Below are positions 1 to 10,541 of a DNA stretch of 64,000 nt, in pieces. The translations under genes were made by a program, and so were the position numbers. Origin of the DNA: Euglena gracilis (Eukaryota > Euglenida > Euglenophyceae > Euglenales). The notes under the pieces are model-generated. The model saw only the letters and a list, made by a program, of their open reading frames with translations, ran no database searches and was not told the origin of the DNA. Every line of letters begins with the position of its first letter. The first letter of the stretch is position 1. The DNA is taken from positions 91,607,934-91,671,933 of the forward strand of contig CP154956.1 in assembly GCA_039621445.1 (NCBI GenBank), given 5' to 3'.

Positions 1-16
1 AACCATTCTCTCCCCA

Positions 17-230
17 TCAAGGCGGGACTGGGGGCTTGCTGAGGTAGACCAGGACGGCCTCCTTCTGGAACTTCTTGAACGCATTCAACTGTTCGTCCGT
101 CCAGGGGTGGTTGTAGTACCGCGGCGCGAGGGGGGAGGGGGGCTGCTCCTTTTCTCCAAGAATACAGATGTGGAGTTGGATGCCTTTGCCATGCCTTTCC
201 GACGGATCCCCCTTGAGGACCTGACTGCAT
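17..230 (-). CDS. Probable 3'-terminal exon of a minus-strand gene
   Basis: On the minus strand an AG acceptor at 231-232 is followed by an open frame that runs to a stop at 17-19. The C-terminus contains the residues PRYYNHPWTDEQLNAFKKF and ends in PPVPP. The sequence is charged and non-repetitive, unlike the surrounding homopolymer-rich DNA, and so looks coding. Just upstream (minus strand, about 235-300) a second coherent stretch reads SVEIIIEFFGAPF and may be part of the same or the previous exon. I do not recognise a family. Context suggests it closes the large gene whose other islands lie up to about 26 kb, but the linkage is inferred. Confidence 0.45.
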
Positions 231-299
231 GAATGGCGCGCCGAAAAACTCAATGATGATCTCCACAGACTCACTGCTCGAGATCAACTGGAACTTAGT

Positions 300-1061
300 G
301 CAAGGCAGCGCGCAAAAGCGGTCCAACCAGGGCCGTCCTTGAGGAAATAAAATAAAAAAACTTGGCTGTCCCAGCACATTCAATGCAAAATCCACAGGAA
401 AAATGGGCAAGGAAATTTGGCATCAGTTTGGCAAGAACAGGTCGACATTGGGGAAAGAATTGACTTCTCTCATCCTTGGATCATCGCCCATCCACCCAAA
501 ACGTCAAAGATGTGCTGTTCGGATTTTTGATTTTCGACCCTGTTCAAGCCCCAGTCCAGCCCTTGGCCGGCCCTCTGGCCCAAAGGAGGAGTTCTCAAGG
601 GGAAAAAAAAATTCCCGTCCCTTGAGGACTGCCTGTTTAGAGGTGATTGATGCTGGAATTGACCAAGAATTTGAAAAGTCACAGAATGGGATGTGTGCCC
701 ATGGTTTCTGCTTCTGGCGGCATTTGAGAAATGAATAAATACTCCAAATGTGTGGACACATGCTGAAACAGCAGCTGACACAAAACGTTGTTTTTCATTG
801 ATGCATCAGAATAGGCTGTTTACGGTGCTTATCCGCAGTTGGAGGGCGAACGTCTCATCCGTTTTATCCGGGGTTTTCCGTATACACTCATGTGTGAGAC
901 CCCTCCCCTCCCCCTTAATCAAAAACCCTAAGTCTTCGCCCGCGCTCCTTCAAAGGAATGGCTCCTCTCAAGAAGCGGCTCCAAAACAGCTGCCCAAAAT
1001 GAGTTGGGTTTTTGTATGATTTGCAAATGGAGAATTCGGGGGGGTACACATGGCGTAAGGG
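300..1061. other. No gene seen; repeat fragments
   Basis: About 478-570 shares the blocks ATCGCCCATCCACC and TTTTTGATTTT with 6680-6770, so this is a dispersed repeat. The stretch around 313-350 and 574-640 contains relatives of a GGGCGGTCC/GGACCGCCC inverted-repeat element that is clearer at 2390-2455. No coding signal is convincing. Confidence 0.4.
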
Positions 1062-1480
1062 TACCCCCCCCTATGTCCAATGACCGGTAACCTCTGTCCT
1101 CTGACCGGGGGGGGTGGTCGTTGGACATAGGGTAGTGACCAAAAAGGTGTCCTCTGACCGGAGGGGGGGGGGTGGTCGTTGGACATGGGGTCAAAAAAAA
1201 GTTGGTGGGTACCCGGGTCCCTACCCACCCAAAAATGCCCAAATTTTCCCTTCCGGCGCTTTGCGCCGAAAATTTTGGGCAATTTTGACAAATTTTTGTC
1301 CAAAAAGTGTCAAAAATGGCATTTTAGCCAAATTTTTGGCCAAATTTTGGGCAATTTTTTTCGTCCCGGCGCTTCACGCCGAGACCAAAAATTTGGTCAA
1401 ACCTCCGAAAAGGTGTCCTCTGACCGGGGGGGTGGTCATTGGACATAGTGGGGTCGTTGGACATAGGGGGGGGGGGGGTA
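1062..1480. repeat. Inverted-repeat element, GTCCTCTGACC family, copy A
   Basis: The copy begins TACCCCCCCCTATGTCCAA and ends TTGGACATAG, then a G-run and TA, which is an inverted repeat. Inside are repeated GTCCTCTGACCGG and GGTCGTTGGACAT blocks, and a core with GGTACCCGGGTCCCTACCC and a TTTCCGGCGCTTTGCGCCGAA palindrome-like segment. Copy B (12926-13282) is nearly collinear and copy C (14299-14652) is more diverged. TA at both edges fits a Tc1/mariner-type target duplication. No coding capacity is visible. Confidence 0.75.
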
Positions 1481-2104
1481 ACATCTTTTCTCTGCACCTT
1501 CAGAAAAATTAAGTCAGTATCGTCGTGCACTGCACACGTGCACAGTGGGCAGCCAGAGCACATGTGCGCGATGGCCATATCCGTTGCGCACATAACCGTT
1601 CCGTATCCAGCTTTGGCTGGAGCCGCTCACCTGAAGCAGGCGGAAAACCCTGTGTTCGCCCTCAAAACCCCCCAAACCTGTGCACCTGGTTAGTTCCCTA
1701 CAGCACCGCTCCAGACAGAAGGGTCTCAAAGTGGGGCTTCAAAAAGAGTGCGAAACTTCGCACATATGCAGTAGAAAATTGAAACCCTTAAATGCGAGTT
1801 AGGACGCCTAAGTTCCAGACTGCTGGAACGACAAAAATTAGGAGGGTCCACTAGGTGGGTGCCTTTTCTTCACCTGTCACACCTTGGCATCCCCCCTCAG
1901 AGGTGGGGACAGCAAAAATTTGGGGTATTTTTGGAGGGCAGAGGTCCACAGGTTTCCCGCCTTTCTCAAAAATGCAGGCGTCACTCTCCGTCCAGTCCGC
2001 AATGGGAAGTGCCCCCTACTTGTGACCAGGGGTGTGTGTAGGATTCCGCCTTTGATGAAGTGAAGAATCGTTGAAAACGAATTTTGTTCCAGTGCGACGC
2101 TCAC
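1481..2104. other. No gene seen
   Basis: Ordinary-composition DNA with no coherent open frame. A short inverted motif around CGCACATAACCGTTCCG is visible near 1588. Nothing is assignable. Confidence 0.3.
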
Positions 2105-2220
2105 AATCATCGTACGAATCCGGTGACGGATTGAACGTAATTGTGAGCGGCAGCTTCCGAAGGGCTTGCTTCCGCTCCTTCTCCTTCCTCCGCTCGGCAG
2201 CTTGCTGGTTGCACACATCC
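2105..2220 (-). CDS. Exon of unrecognised minus-strand gene (charged, basic)
   Basis: On the minus strand the sequence CTTTAAAG (acceptor, exon starts at 2220) precedes a frame containing ERRKEKERKQALRKLPLTI and then NPSPDSYDD. It ends at a strong donor ATT|GTGAGC (2104-2103). Splice signals and coding-like content agree, and no stop occurs between them. The lysine/arginine/glutamate-rich start suggests a helical linker followed by a beta-rich segment. No family is recognised. It probably belongs to the same minus-strand gene as the islands at 6.8-25.8 kb. Confidence 0.45.
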
Positions 2221-2389
2221 CTTTAAAGACAGACAAAAAATCAAAGAGATGTTTATATATATGAGGAAAATACTAATAATAAATATGGTACTCCAAAGGG
2301 CAAATTACGTGGCAATCTGTGATCGAACGTTGCACTTGGCAGGTGTTGAAAAACACTGGTGGTGTAGGGGCCTTTCTGTGTTTGGGGGG

Positions 2390-2460
2390 GGGGGGCGGTC
2401 CTTGCGGGGCGGTTCTTAACTGAAAAAAAAATAATAAATCCCGTCCCTTACGGACCGCCC
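2390..2460. repeat. Small inverted-repeat element (GGGCGGTCC)
   Basis: GCGGTCCTTGCGGGG at the left faces CCCGTCCCTTACGGACCGCC at the right across an A/T-rich middle, forming a hairpin-like MITE of about 70 bp. Related ends occur near 340, 620, 6825, 14230 and 25175. Confidence 0.5.
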
Positions 2461-2603
2461 TGGGTCCAGCTGTTTAAAGTTTGAATTCATAATATTACAG
2501 GTTTGACAGCCAGGGGAATTATTTGTCAGGTTTGAGGACCCTGATAGATTCATTGTTCATCATGATCATTTGTCCCAGTGTTGTGTTGAATTTGAGCACC
2601 CCT

Positions 2604-2744
2604 TCAGTCAATTGTGCAAAGACGATAACCCTCATTTCGAATTTTATCAGGCATAATAACACCAGGGCTATTTTGACAAACAACAGCCCCAGGGGGACGC
2701 AGGTACTCCCGGCACAGCCGCAGGAAACTACGTTTTGGAGTCCA
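2604..2744 (-). CDS. Candidate exon, minus strand
   Basis: A CGCAG acceptor (exon from 2744) opens a frame reading WTPKRSFLRLCREYLRPP and onward to a stop. A second minus-strand frame through the same DNA is also open and coherent, so the frame is uncertain. No family is recognised and no clear donor was chosen. It is listed only because base composition and splice context resemble the other islands. Confidence 0.25.
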   Translation of the reverse strand, partial: WTPKRSFLRLCREYLRPPGAVVCQNSPGVIMPDKIRNEGYRLCTID

Positions 2745-2759
2745 CTGCGGGTGATCAGA

Positions 2760-3546
2760 CGTCCCACTTCCATGCCGGAGAGACATAAAAGGTGGTTGCA
2801 TAGGGGGGGAAAAAACACACAAGAAAGCCCAGCAACATAAAAGGGCTGTTTCTGTGTTTCCCACAGAGGTTGCATCAATGGTTGTTGGGAGAACAACACG
2901 TACCGGACAGCACAAAGTCGAGGCCATCACCCAACCTCCCCCCCCCCACTGGAGGTCCAGAGCTGGAAAGCTTGGGCTGGCTGGGGGGAAATGCTGCTGG
3001 CTGACCCACTCTCCGCCTGCCAGAACTGTCAAACAAGCATTCCACATATGGCAGCCCTCTTTTCTTCCCCTCCCATCGACGAACTTTGATTTCTGCCAAG
3101 CAGACAAAAGAGCGATGGTGACAGGCTTTCCTGCATTGAAGGCAGGGGACTGAATGAAACGTGCATTTTGGGTACACATGTGTTTTTTTGGGGTCCGGGA
3201 GAATGGCAAAAAAATTGAACAGGACGATTCCAAAGGATATGGTTTGTCCAAATTGACGAAAAAGTTTAGTCTCAGAAAGAAATCGGGAACAAAATGAGCA
3301 ATTTCTTCTGTCCAAATGTTTCCAGCAGAAGTCAAATATGGTCAGAAAAAAACCAAAAAAGTCAAACAATTGCAAACCTTGCAATTCTTGCCAAAATTGC
3401 AAGAAAGCACGAAAAAGGAATTTAAAAAAAAAGCACATAACTCAAATTTTCGGCCAGGAAATCGAAATCTGCACAAGTCATTGGTTTCTGGAAGGCTGCG
3501 TGCTGGCAGGACCTCCCCACAGCAGGTCCCCTTCATCTCAAGCAAC
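2760..3546. other. No gene seen
   Basis: A-rich DNA, with poly-A/lysine codon runs around 3330-3450. There is no convincing gene or repeat structure. Confidence 0.3.
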
Positions 3547-3554
3547 GCCCCAGT

Positions 3555-3791
3555 CAGGGGCTTTTTTTAAGACTGGGGGGGGGTCGGCACCCACCCACCC
3601 ACTGCCTGGGGTGGGGACCCCCTCCCCGGGGGACCCACCCGCTTTTGCCCGAAAATGGCCAAAAAAATGGCTAAAAAATAGCACCTTTTTCAAAATTTTC
3701 AGCGTCTTCGGCGCCGAAAAAGATACACCCACCAGCCCCCACCCCCACCCCCACCGGAGGGGAGGGAGTTCAAGACTAAAAAATACCCCTG
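3555..3791. mobile_element. hAT-like MITE, CAGGGG family, with 8-bp TSD
   Basis: The element is 237 bp. The left end is CAGGGGCTTTTTTTAAGACT and the right end is AGACTAAAAAATACCCCTG. It is flanked on both sides by the perfect 8-bp direct repeat GCCCCAGT (3547-3554 and 3792-3799). The interior has G/C-runs and a GGCGCCGAA motif shared with the copies at 16312-16554 and 18422-18685, each with its own different 8-bp duplication. The 8-bp TSD and CAGGG ends are typical of hAT non-autonomous elements. No ORF. Confidence 0.9.
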
Positions 3792-4059
3792 GCCCCAGTC
3801 CTGTCGGGAGGAGACCGGCAGATAGAGCAGAAGGCAGGGGACCCCAGCCAGGAGCTTCCACCAGGATGGAGACGGAAAGGAAGCCGTGCTGATGGCACCA
3901 CTTGCTGCCCCGGGTCTCAGACAGGTGGTCACTCAACCTGGCACGCATGCCCCCCCCCCTCCACCAGGAAGTTGTCCTCCCCCTTGCTGATGCTGCACGG
4001 TGCATGTTTTGGACAATTATTGGAATTTTAATTGTGTATGCATGTATGAATACCCCACC

Positions 4060-4182
4060 CTTAAGCAATTGACGCCCCCAGGCAATTGCCACCCCTGGCT
4101 GTGCCGGCCAATTTGTCACCCCGGGAATTTTCACCCCCCCTCCGTGCTGCTCAATTTGTCACCCTCATACAATTTGTCACCC
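4060..4182. repeat. Solo end of the CAATTG/TTTGTCACC element
   Basis: GCAATTGACGCCCCCAGGCA and repeated AATTTGTCACCC blocks are found inverted at 5093-5160 and 6440-6530. This looks like an isolated terminal segment of the same element family. Confidence 0.5.
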
Positions 4183-4383
4183 TCATACATACATACATAC
4201 ATACATACATACATACATACATACATACATACATACATACATACATACATACATACATACATACATACATACACACATATATAATATATAATATATATGT
4301 ATACATATATATATACATATACATATATATGTATGTATATGTATGTATATATACATATACATATGTATGTATGTATATATATG

Positions 4384-4412
<29 letters not shown>
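4183..4412. repeat. (ACAT)n then (TA)/(TATG)n microsatellite
   Basis: About 90 bp of nearly pure CATA repeat (4183-4272) passes into a TA/TATG-rich tract. Open frames across it are only tyrosine/histidine/isoleucine repeats and are not genes. Confidence 0.95.
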
Positions 4413-4414
<2 letters not shown>

Positions 4415-4433
4415 GGCAGCAAGCTGCTACTTG

Positions 4434-4910
4434 GCCCGCAGGTCAAGTAGTAGCTCCAGGGGGAGGTCCGGGTAGTAGCTCCCGCGCCCGCCGGTCCCGG
4501 TCCTGGTTCGGCCCCGCGGGGCCCCCGGAACAGCGCTGGATCCGGGCAAAAACGGTCTGACCGCGGAGATTTCCCACCTAATTAAAGGAATAGGGTTAGG
4601 GTTGGGATCGGCCCCCCGAAGATGGGCACTTTTCGGGGACCAAATTGGTTGGGAAGTCGGGTCCCGGCTTGGGAAGATTTTGGAAGCGCCCGTTTTCCGC
4701 CTAAAGAAAGACCTGAATCCAACCGAGATTCCCCCCAAATTCGTCTGCCGTGCGGCCCAACCTCTCCCTGAATTCCCCAAACGGGAGACCCGGCGGGAAT
4801 CTGGTCGCGCACCTAACCCCATCCCAAAAATAACCCCAACTTTCCCCTGGGGGTCGGACGCGGGAGCTAGTACCCGGACCCCCCCCTGGAGCTACTACTT
4901 GACCCGCAGG
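4434..4910. mobile_element. Inverted-repeat element with ~50-bp TIRs
   Basis: Left end: GGTCAAGTAGTAGCTCC through GGTAGTAGCTCCCGCG (to about 4486). Right end (4858-4910): the reverse complement of the same block with only a few differences. The 370-bp interior is GC-rich and has no gene. The element sits exactly between the (ACAT)/(TA) tract and a (GGAT)n tract, as if inserted into a microsatellite-rich site or carrying microsatellites at its edges. Confidence 0.8.
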
Positions 4911-4914
4911 CATG

Positions 4915-5026
4915 TATGGATGGATGAATGGATGGATGGATGGATGGATGGATGGATGGATGGATGGATGGATGGATGGATGGATGGATGGATGGATGGA
5001 TGGATGGATGGATGGATGGATGGATG
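4915..5026. repeat. (GGAT)n microsatellite
   Basis: About 27 tandem copies of GGAT. Open frames such as repeated Asp-Gly-Trp-Met are translations of the tract and not a gene. Confidence 0.97.
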
Positions 5027-5092
5027 TTTGTATGTGTGGTATTTATGTGTATGAATACATGTACATATATGTACAGAAAACTCACTCGCATA

Positions 5093-6535
5093 CCCCCCCG
5101 GGCAATTGTCGCGTGACAAATTGGGCAGCACGAAAGGGGGGTGACAACATCCCGGGGTGACAATCACACATTCATTTAGTGTGGTTCACAAAAGGCGTGT
5201 GAGCCACAAATTTTTTTGGTGTCCACAGGTGAACCGCAAAAAAATTTTTTTGTGTCCACAATGTGAACCACAAAAAAATTTTTGGTGTCCACAGGTGAAC
5301 CACAAAAAAAACTTTGGCGTCCACAAAAAAATTTGTTGCCCACAAAACTTGACTGAGGATCGAAAAAAAATGAGTTTTACAACTAAAAGCGGATTGATCT
5401 TGAGACACCTCAGCCAAATTATGGACCTTGGCTCCGGCTCAATCTGTAAAGTGTGGCAGCGATTCACACCCCCAGGCTTGTATGGGAACCTCATAGGATG
5501 GAGGGGTGGGGGACCCCCCTCCTATCTCCAGTTTTCGGTCGCCGAAACTTCTCGCCGTTGTGTGCAGAATTTCACATTGAGCCTAAAGAGGGTCCTAAAA
5601 TGCACACACGGCGTGAAGTGCATTGAGCTGAAAATGAGCGTTTTTCGACCTTTTTAACCAAAAATGGCCCAGAAACGGCCAAGTCAAAACAGGCCAAAAT
5701 GCACAGAATGGCCAAAGTTGGCTGAAAAAAAAATGCCGTGACGCAAGCGAGGCGGGGAGTTGCAGGGAAATCAAAGTACCTTTTCCTTTGACTCCCAACC
5801 ACTTTGAGAAATTTCAATTTGGAAAAATCGATTTTTTGAACAAAAAAACGGCCCAAAAAAACACCCAAAATGGCCGCAACAGCGCGCCAGAACGGCGAAC
5901 GGGGGTCAATAGAGGGTGTACATTCTCTGGGTGTACATTTCGTCAGTGAGACACTTCCGGAGATAATCTACGTTTTCTGGAGATATTTTCGAAAATCGAT
6001 TTTTTGACCGATTTCTTGGGCCAGTCGGAGGGGGGGGGAATCCTTCCCAGTTTGGACCCCTTCGCGGGTGAATAACTCGGCCTTGTTGGGGAGTCGGTGG
6101 TCAAACGGACGTGGTTCGGAAACTAGAAATCCAGTCACTCACAACTGGAAAAAAAATTCCAGGAATGGAGCCGGGACCATGGCGATAATCCGCGGTTTTC
6201 TTCGTTGCTTCATTGCTGTTGAGGAGAAAAATAATGATGCTAATGTCAGCAGGCGGTGGGAAAAAATTTTGGTGTCCACATCTGAACCACAAATATTTTT
6301 TTGGTGTCCGCAGGTGAACCACAAAAAATTTTTGGGTGTCCACAGGTGAACCACAAAAAAATTTTTGGTGTCCATACGTGAACCACAAAAAAAATTTTGG
6401 TGTCCACAGTGAACCACAAAATGACAACCTTGGTGTACCACACTAAATGAATGTCTGGTGACAATTTGCGGCAGAGTGGGGTGATAATTGCCCTTTGGCG
6501 TCAATTGTCTGGGGGCGTCAATTGCCCACCCATGT
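5093..6535. mobile_element. TIR element with internal 32-bp tandem arrays
   Basis: The left end contains GGGCAATTG, GACAAATTGGGCAGC and CATTCATTTAGTGTGGT. The right end contains the inverse: ACCACACTAAATGAATG, TGACAATTTG and GTCAATTGCCC. Two arrays of GGTGTCCACAGGTGAACCAC plus A/T run (5206-5345 and 6258-6425) lie just inside each end, in the same orientation. The middle (about 5600-6230) is a partial reverse copy of the satellite-bearing TIR element seen at 19372-20608. No transposase is seen, so it is probably non-autonomous or composite. Confidence 0.6.
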
Positions 6536-6828
6536 ATGCCACATTTAAACGAAATGACCAAGAACACCATCTGAAACACAAGTGAACGCAGGAAAAATGC
6601 AGCTATGCCCCCTACCTGCAACCTCAGCGGGGGGAGATCAGTAAATAGGGGTCGTCGTTGGACAAGGGCCCGGACACCATCGCCCATCCACCGAAAACGT
6701 CTAAAAAATTCGTTTTTCGACTTTTTGATTTTTGACCCGTTCGATCCCCAGATCGGCTGTTTGGCCGTCTTTTAGGCCTAAGGTCCTAAAGGGGCAGCCT
6801 GAAGAAAACAAAAACTACCCTTATGGAC
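6536..6828. repeat. Dispersed repeat fragments
   Basis: 6680-6770 repeats blocks of 478-570 (ATCGCCCATCCACCGAAAAC, TTTTTGATTTTTGACCC). No gene is seen. Confidence 0.4.
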
Positions 6829-6987
6829 CGCCCTGCTCCACAGGCACAGGCTTGCGGAAAAGCGAGGCCCAGCTGCTCAGAAGGGGGAACGATTGCTGCT
6901 GCCACTCGAAGGGCTTGGCGGAGGAAATGCGGATGTGGTTGATGCCCAGGACGCGGGAGGAGAGCTGGAGGCCCCGCCACGCCCCGC
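6829..6987 (-). CDS. Exon of minus-strand gene
   Basis: On the minus strand an acceptor GGGCCCAG (exon from 6987) is followed by an open frame reading WRGLQLSSRVLGINHIRIS and ending FRKPVPVEQ near a GT at 6828-6827. The frame has no stops, mixed hydrophobic/charged content and no repeats, unlike its flanks. The family is not recognised. It lies between similar islands at 2.1 and 7.6 kb on the same strand. Confidence 0.5.
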
Positions 6988-7560
6988 CTGGGCCCAAGCC
7001 GCCCCTTTCCCAGCAGGGGAGGGGGGGAAATGGACCATAAGCACCCGGGGGGGGGTCGGCACCCACCCACCTGGCAATTAGGGGAGGCCCCACTTGGGGG
7101 GGGGGGGGCCTGGGCACCACCCTAAAAAGAAAACCTTTGCAACGAACCCCTCGAAAACACGACATGAAAAAAAAGCAAAGGAAAAAAAGCACATTCGACT
7201 CTGTGCATTTTGGGGGGCTGGAGGTGACAAAAAAACATGATTTTCTTTCAATTTTGGAACACGTTGATTAAAAAAATGTGATCTTCTGTTGCCGAAAAAA
7301 AATAATCAAGGAAAAATAGGGTCCAAAATGCAGAATTTGTCTCAGTCAAGAACGTCTCCCAGCAGAAGTGTAAAATTGATGGGGTGGAACAAAAAAAAAT
7401 CGGCAAATGAATACTTGGCCAAATTTTAAACGCGCAAAAAAAAAAACGCATTTGCATTCCCCCTGGCAATCCTCCTCCTCTTTGGAGAATGCCAAACGGA
7501 CGGGTCACTCTGCTGGGAGGTTCTGGCGAGGCGTGGTCGAGCGACCACGGCGATGGTTAC

Positions 7561-7631
7561 CAGCGCCCGGGGGTCTCGGACCGTGAGCTGGAAGACCCTG
7601 TCCAGCTTGATGGACCCTGCCGTGTTGTCCA
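7561..7631 (-). CDS. Exon of minus-strand gene, C2-like strand pattern
   Basis: The minus strand has acceptor CATCAGCAG|TGGAC (exon from 7631) and donor GCGCTG|GTAACC (7560-7559). The frame contains IKLDRVFQLTVRDPRALVT, an alternating pattern ending in a phrase like the F-x-L/V-x-V-x-DP part of C2 domains. The frame stays open for another 20 codons past the donor, so the 3' boundary is uncertain. C2 identity is an inference from pattern and from the clearer C2 exons at 24.2-24.7 kb. Confidence 0.5.
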
Positions 7632-7764
7632 CTGCTGATGGGGTGCCGACGCACACCAACGCAAAGGCAAATGAGGCAAAAGAGAGGAGGTTAGCCACCC
7701 CACTTATGAATCCCCAGGGTTTGTAGGATCCGTTTGGTTGGTTGGCCAAAGGGGAGGTTTATAG

Positions 7765-7965
7765 GTCTCGAATTGTTGGTGAAAATCCGACCCCCCAAAA
7801 TCAACCCAAACCGCCCGAAATTGGCACTTTCTGGCAAATATGGTCAAAAATGGCATCTTTGACGACGGTCAGGCTCAAAAAAGTTGCCAAAAAACCAGTT
7901 TTTGGTGGTTAGCGACCTAGAAAATCGTCCCCGGTGGTTTTCATTTTTCTTCGGGGGGGGGGGGT
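7765..7965. repeat. Dispersed repeat, copy 1
   Basis: Shares GAAAATCCGACCCC, CAGTTTTTGGTGG and a TCCCCGGTGG/TTTCATTT block, in the same order, with 47185-47350. The 3' edge is a G-run. No coding sequence. Confidence 0.6.
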
Positions 7966-8016
7966 AGTCCTGTTTGGTTGGTGGCCCAAGGGAGGGGTAC
8001 AAAAATGGGGGGGTTT

Positions 8017-8043
8017 AGTCCGCATCCGGATCGGATGCGGACT
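8017..8043. other. Perfect 11-bp stem hairpin
   Basis: AGTCCGCATCC, loop GGATC, GGATGCGGACT. A related imperfect repeat (CATCC..GGATGCGGA) follows to 8070. Function unknown. Confidence 0.7.
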
Positions 8044-8099
8044 GATCCTCATCCAGATAAGGATGCGGAGGCTCGGTTTCCACAAAATTGCCTAAAAAA

Positions 8100-8673
8100 T
8101 GCGTCCTTCCACACGTTCAATGAAAGAGCGTTCTTATGCAAGGTTAGGCGGCAAACGCGACCTACTTCTTCGCGGTTTGTCCTATTTTCAAGGGGGAAAT
8201 GTGGTGGCCCCCCTCCACTAGAATTCTGTCTCAAAGCATAGCTTAAAAAGACGACTTTTGAGTCTTGCCTTTAGAATTTTGGCATCTCAGAAATTGAAGG
8301 ACATTGTCCCATGTGTCAGGGAAATATTTTCCAATGCCATGTTTCCATTTTTGGCGGGACATAAAAATTGCAGGAGCATAAACAGCTGCTGCGGGTGAGA
8401 GGTTTTCTTTAGGACCAGGGGGGCCGGGCCCACCCACCCATCCATCCCCCAAGGGGACCACAGAGAAAGAGAGGAGAAAAAGCACTTGGTCCGGCTAGCC
8501 GGAAGGCTGGCTGACCAGCTAGCTGGCTGGCCAGGGCAAAATTTTCCATTGGGGTCAAAAAAAATTCGCGTCAAAAATAGAGGAAACCAACCTCCAAGCT
8601 AACTCAACCCAACCCCCAGCCTCCTGGGGAGGGGCAGACGCACCCACCCACCCAACCCTCCCGGGTCACCAAC
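8100..8673. other. No gene seen
   Basis: Contains a fragment resembling the left end of the CAGGGG MITE family near 8398-8430 (TTTTCTTTAGGACCAGGGG). A convincing right end is not seen. Otherwise unassigned. Confidence 0.3.
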
Positions 8674-8835
8674 CTTAAAAGCAAAAAGTTCTGTACAGCG
8701 ACAGCGGCCAATCCGCAGCGGCACTCCGGGCGGGAAGGTCACCCAGTGCCGCTCGTACTTCATCACGACGGCCACGTTGTACTTGGTGGCGACCCGCAGC
8801 TCGTCGAAGCGGAGGGTGGCGGTGATCACCCCGGG
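8674..8835 (-). CDS. Exon of minus-strand gene
   Basis: A well-bounded exon on the minus strand, 162 bp in phase 0 (54 codons), between acceptor CATCCAG|CCCGGG and donor TTTTAAG|GTTGGT. The frame includes VITATLRFDELRVATKYN, VVMKYERHWVTFPPG and TELFAFK. GC-rich third positions and the absence of stops support coding. The beta-rich character fits a beta-sandwich domain, but no family is proven. This is one of the best-defined exons in the left third of the window. Confidence 0.65.
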
Positions 8836-8879
8836 CTGGATGGGCGGGTCGTATGGGGGCAGGCGGGAGCCGAATCATC

Positions 8880-9529
8880 GTTCAGCCCGGCCGTTTGAAG
8901 GCTGCGGGGATGGCCGGGGGCAGAGGGGGGTCCCCCAACCCACAGAGGGGGGTCCCCCGTCCCCTTTTTCGGGTGAGGGCGGTGCAACACCCACGGTCGT
9001 CCAGAATCCCGTACCCAGTCATGCCCGGTCATGCTCAGTGGCGCCCAGTCCCGCCAACAAACATCCCAGTCGCCCCAACTTCAAGGGAGGGTCTTTGGCC
9101 ATTCTTTTCCCCCTTCCGGCCGCCATGGGCTGCATTTTGGCCGAATGGGACGGGTGGATGGCTTCGAACCAAGGAGGCAGACAGTGTCCATTTTTTTGTT
9201 GGTTAAACGCAGAAAAGGAAGAGGAGACTCACTTCCTCCAACCCCCCCACCCCCAAAATTCTTTCAGCTGTTTCTAAAAATATCCGGTTTTTTTTTGGCC
9301 ATTTCTGCTGGTGGTTTCCAGTAAAGGACGTCTGGAAGAGGCCGGAATGGACAAAAATGGGCCTAAAATTCTGATTGAAAGTCGACATTAGCGACAGGTG
9401 CCAAATTTTTAGGTGACGCATTGAAACAACTCATCAATGCCGTTTCTGCTGCACTCTGAGAGTTGCAGCACAAGGTGGCCCAAAAGAGGGGGCCATGCGC
9501 TGTTTGGTTACTCTGGGCTACGTTTGGGC
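8880..9529. other. No gene seen
   Basis: Contains a short tandem of GAGGGGGGTCCCCC (about 8930-8960). No convincing coding. Confidence 0.3.
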
Positions 9530-10100
9530 AGGGGGGGGGAATGCAACTTGGCCCTTCAAATTATGCAAGTCAAAAAAATGCAAAAAAATGCAAAAAAAAA
9601 TGCAAAAAAATGCAAAAAAATGCAACTTGCATGAAAACCTTGAGAAAAAGCTGGAATATGACAGGGCTTTGCTGCCTAAAATCAAAAAAAAATTCTAGGG
9701 CAAAATATTTTATGCAAAAAAAAAGCAAAAAAATGCAAAAAATCCAAATATATGCCAACCAACTACACAATTTTTTCAAGGGCAAAATATTTTATGTAAA
9801 AAATGCAAAAAAAATCCAAAAAATCCAAACATATGGCAACCAACTACAAAAAATTTTTCCAGGGCAAAATATTTTATGCAAAAAAATGCAAAAAAAAATG
9901 CAAAAAAATGCAAATTTCGGGAAAACCTGCATAAATAAATAATATAATATAATATATATAATATAATATATATATATAATAATATAATATAATATAATAT
10001 ATATATATATATATAATATAATAAATATTTTATGCAAAAAAATGCAAAAAAAACATGCAAAAAAATGCAAATTATGCAAGTTGCATTCCCCCCCCCTGGT
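9530..10100. mobile_element. TIR element filled with TGCAAAAAAA repeats
   Basis: The ends are inverted: GGGGGGGGAATGCAACTT (left) and AAGTTGCATTCCCCCCCC (right). The interior holds decamer TGCAAAAAAA repeats, three units of about 75 bp around GGGCAAAATATTTTATGC and CAACCAACTACA, and an AT tract (9940-10027). No gene. Confidence 0.7.
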
Positions 10101-10430
10101 TTGGGCCTTTTTTGGCCACATTTGGCCTTCTTTGACCACTTTTGCCCACTTTAGGCTGCAAGTGCTCTTTGGCCACTTTTAGGCCACTTTGGCCGTCTTG
10201 GCCGCTTTTTTGCTGCTTTTGACGGATTGGCTGTTTTTTGCTCAGCCAACCCAAAGAACCGCCCAACTAGGGTTTAAAATATGGGGGGACCGAGCGAGGC
10301 GCCTCCCATTTTGGACGGCTCTTTGGGGTAGCTGGTGCCCTGTAGGGGCCAATTTATCACGTTATTGTGCAATAGTTCTGCTCTGGTCGCTGGATCCGTT
10401 GTGTGGCCGACCGCGGCCCAACCAGACCGA

Positions 10431-10541
10431 ATTGCATGATTTCAAAATTGGGAGTGGTTGGGCTGCGGCCATGGCGTAACCAAAGAGATTTTTGGTTAGA
10501 CTGTAACGGACCAACCACTTCCAATTTTGAAATCATCAAAT
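10431..10541. repeat. Long inverted repeat (hairpin)
   Basis: ATTTCAAAATTGGGAGTGG (10439-) pairs with CCACTTCCAATTTTGAAAT (to about 10533) over about 30 bp, with a 49-bp spacer. The surrounding 10.1-10.7 kb is rich in GGCCACTTTTGGCC-like units. Confidence 0.7.

Noticed and set aside
4895-5167. Asp-Gly-Trp-Met and Ile-His-Pro-Ser repeat proteins
   Set aside because: Direct translations of the (GGAT)n microsatellite on the two strands.
5206-5345. Regular GGTGTCCACAGGTGAACCAC units resembling a CRISPR array
   Set aside because: No spacers: the between-unit sequence is only A/T runs, the context is eukaryotic, and the units lie inside a TIR element. Minisatellite is the better reading.
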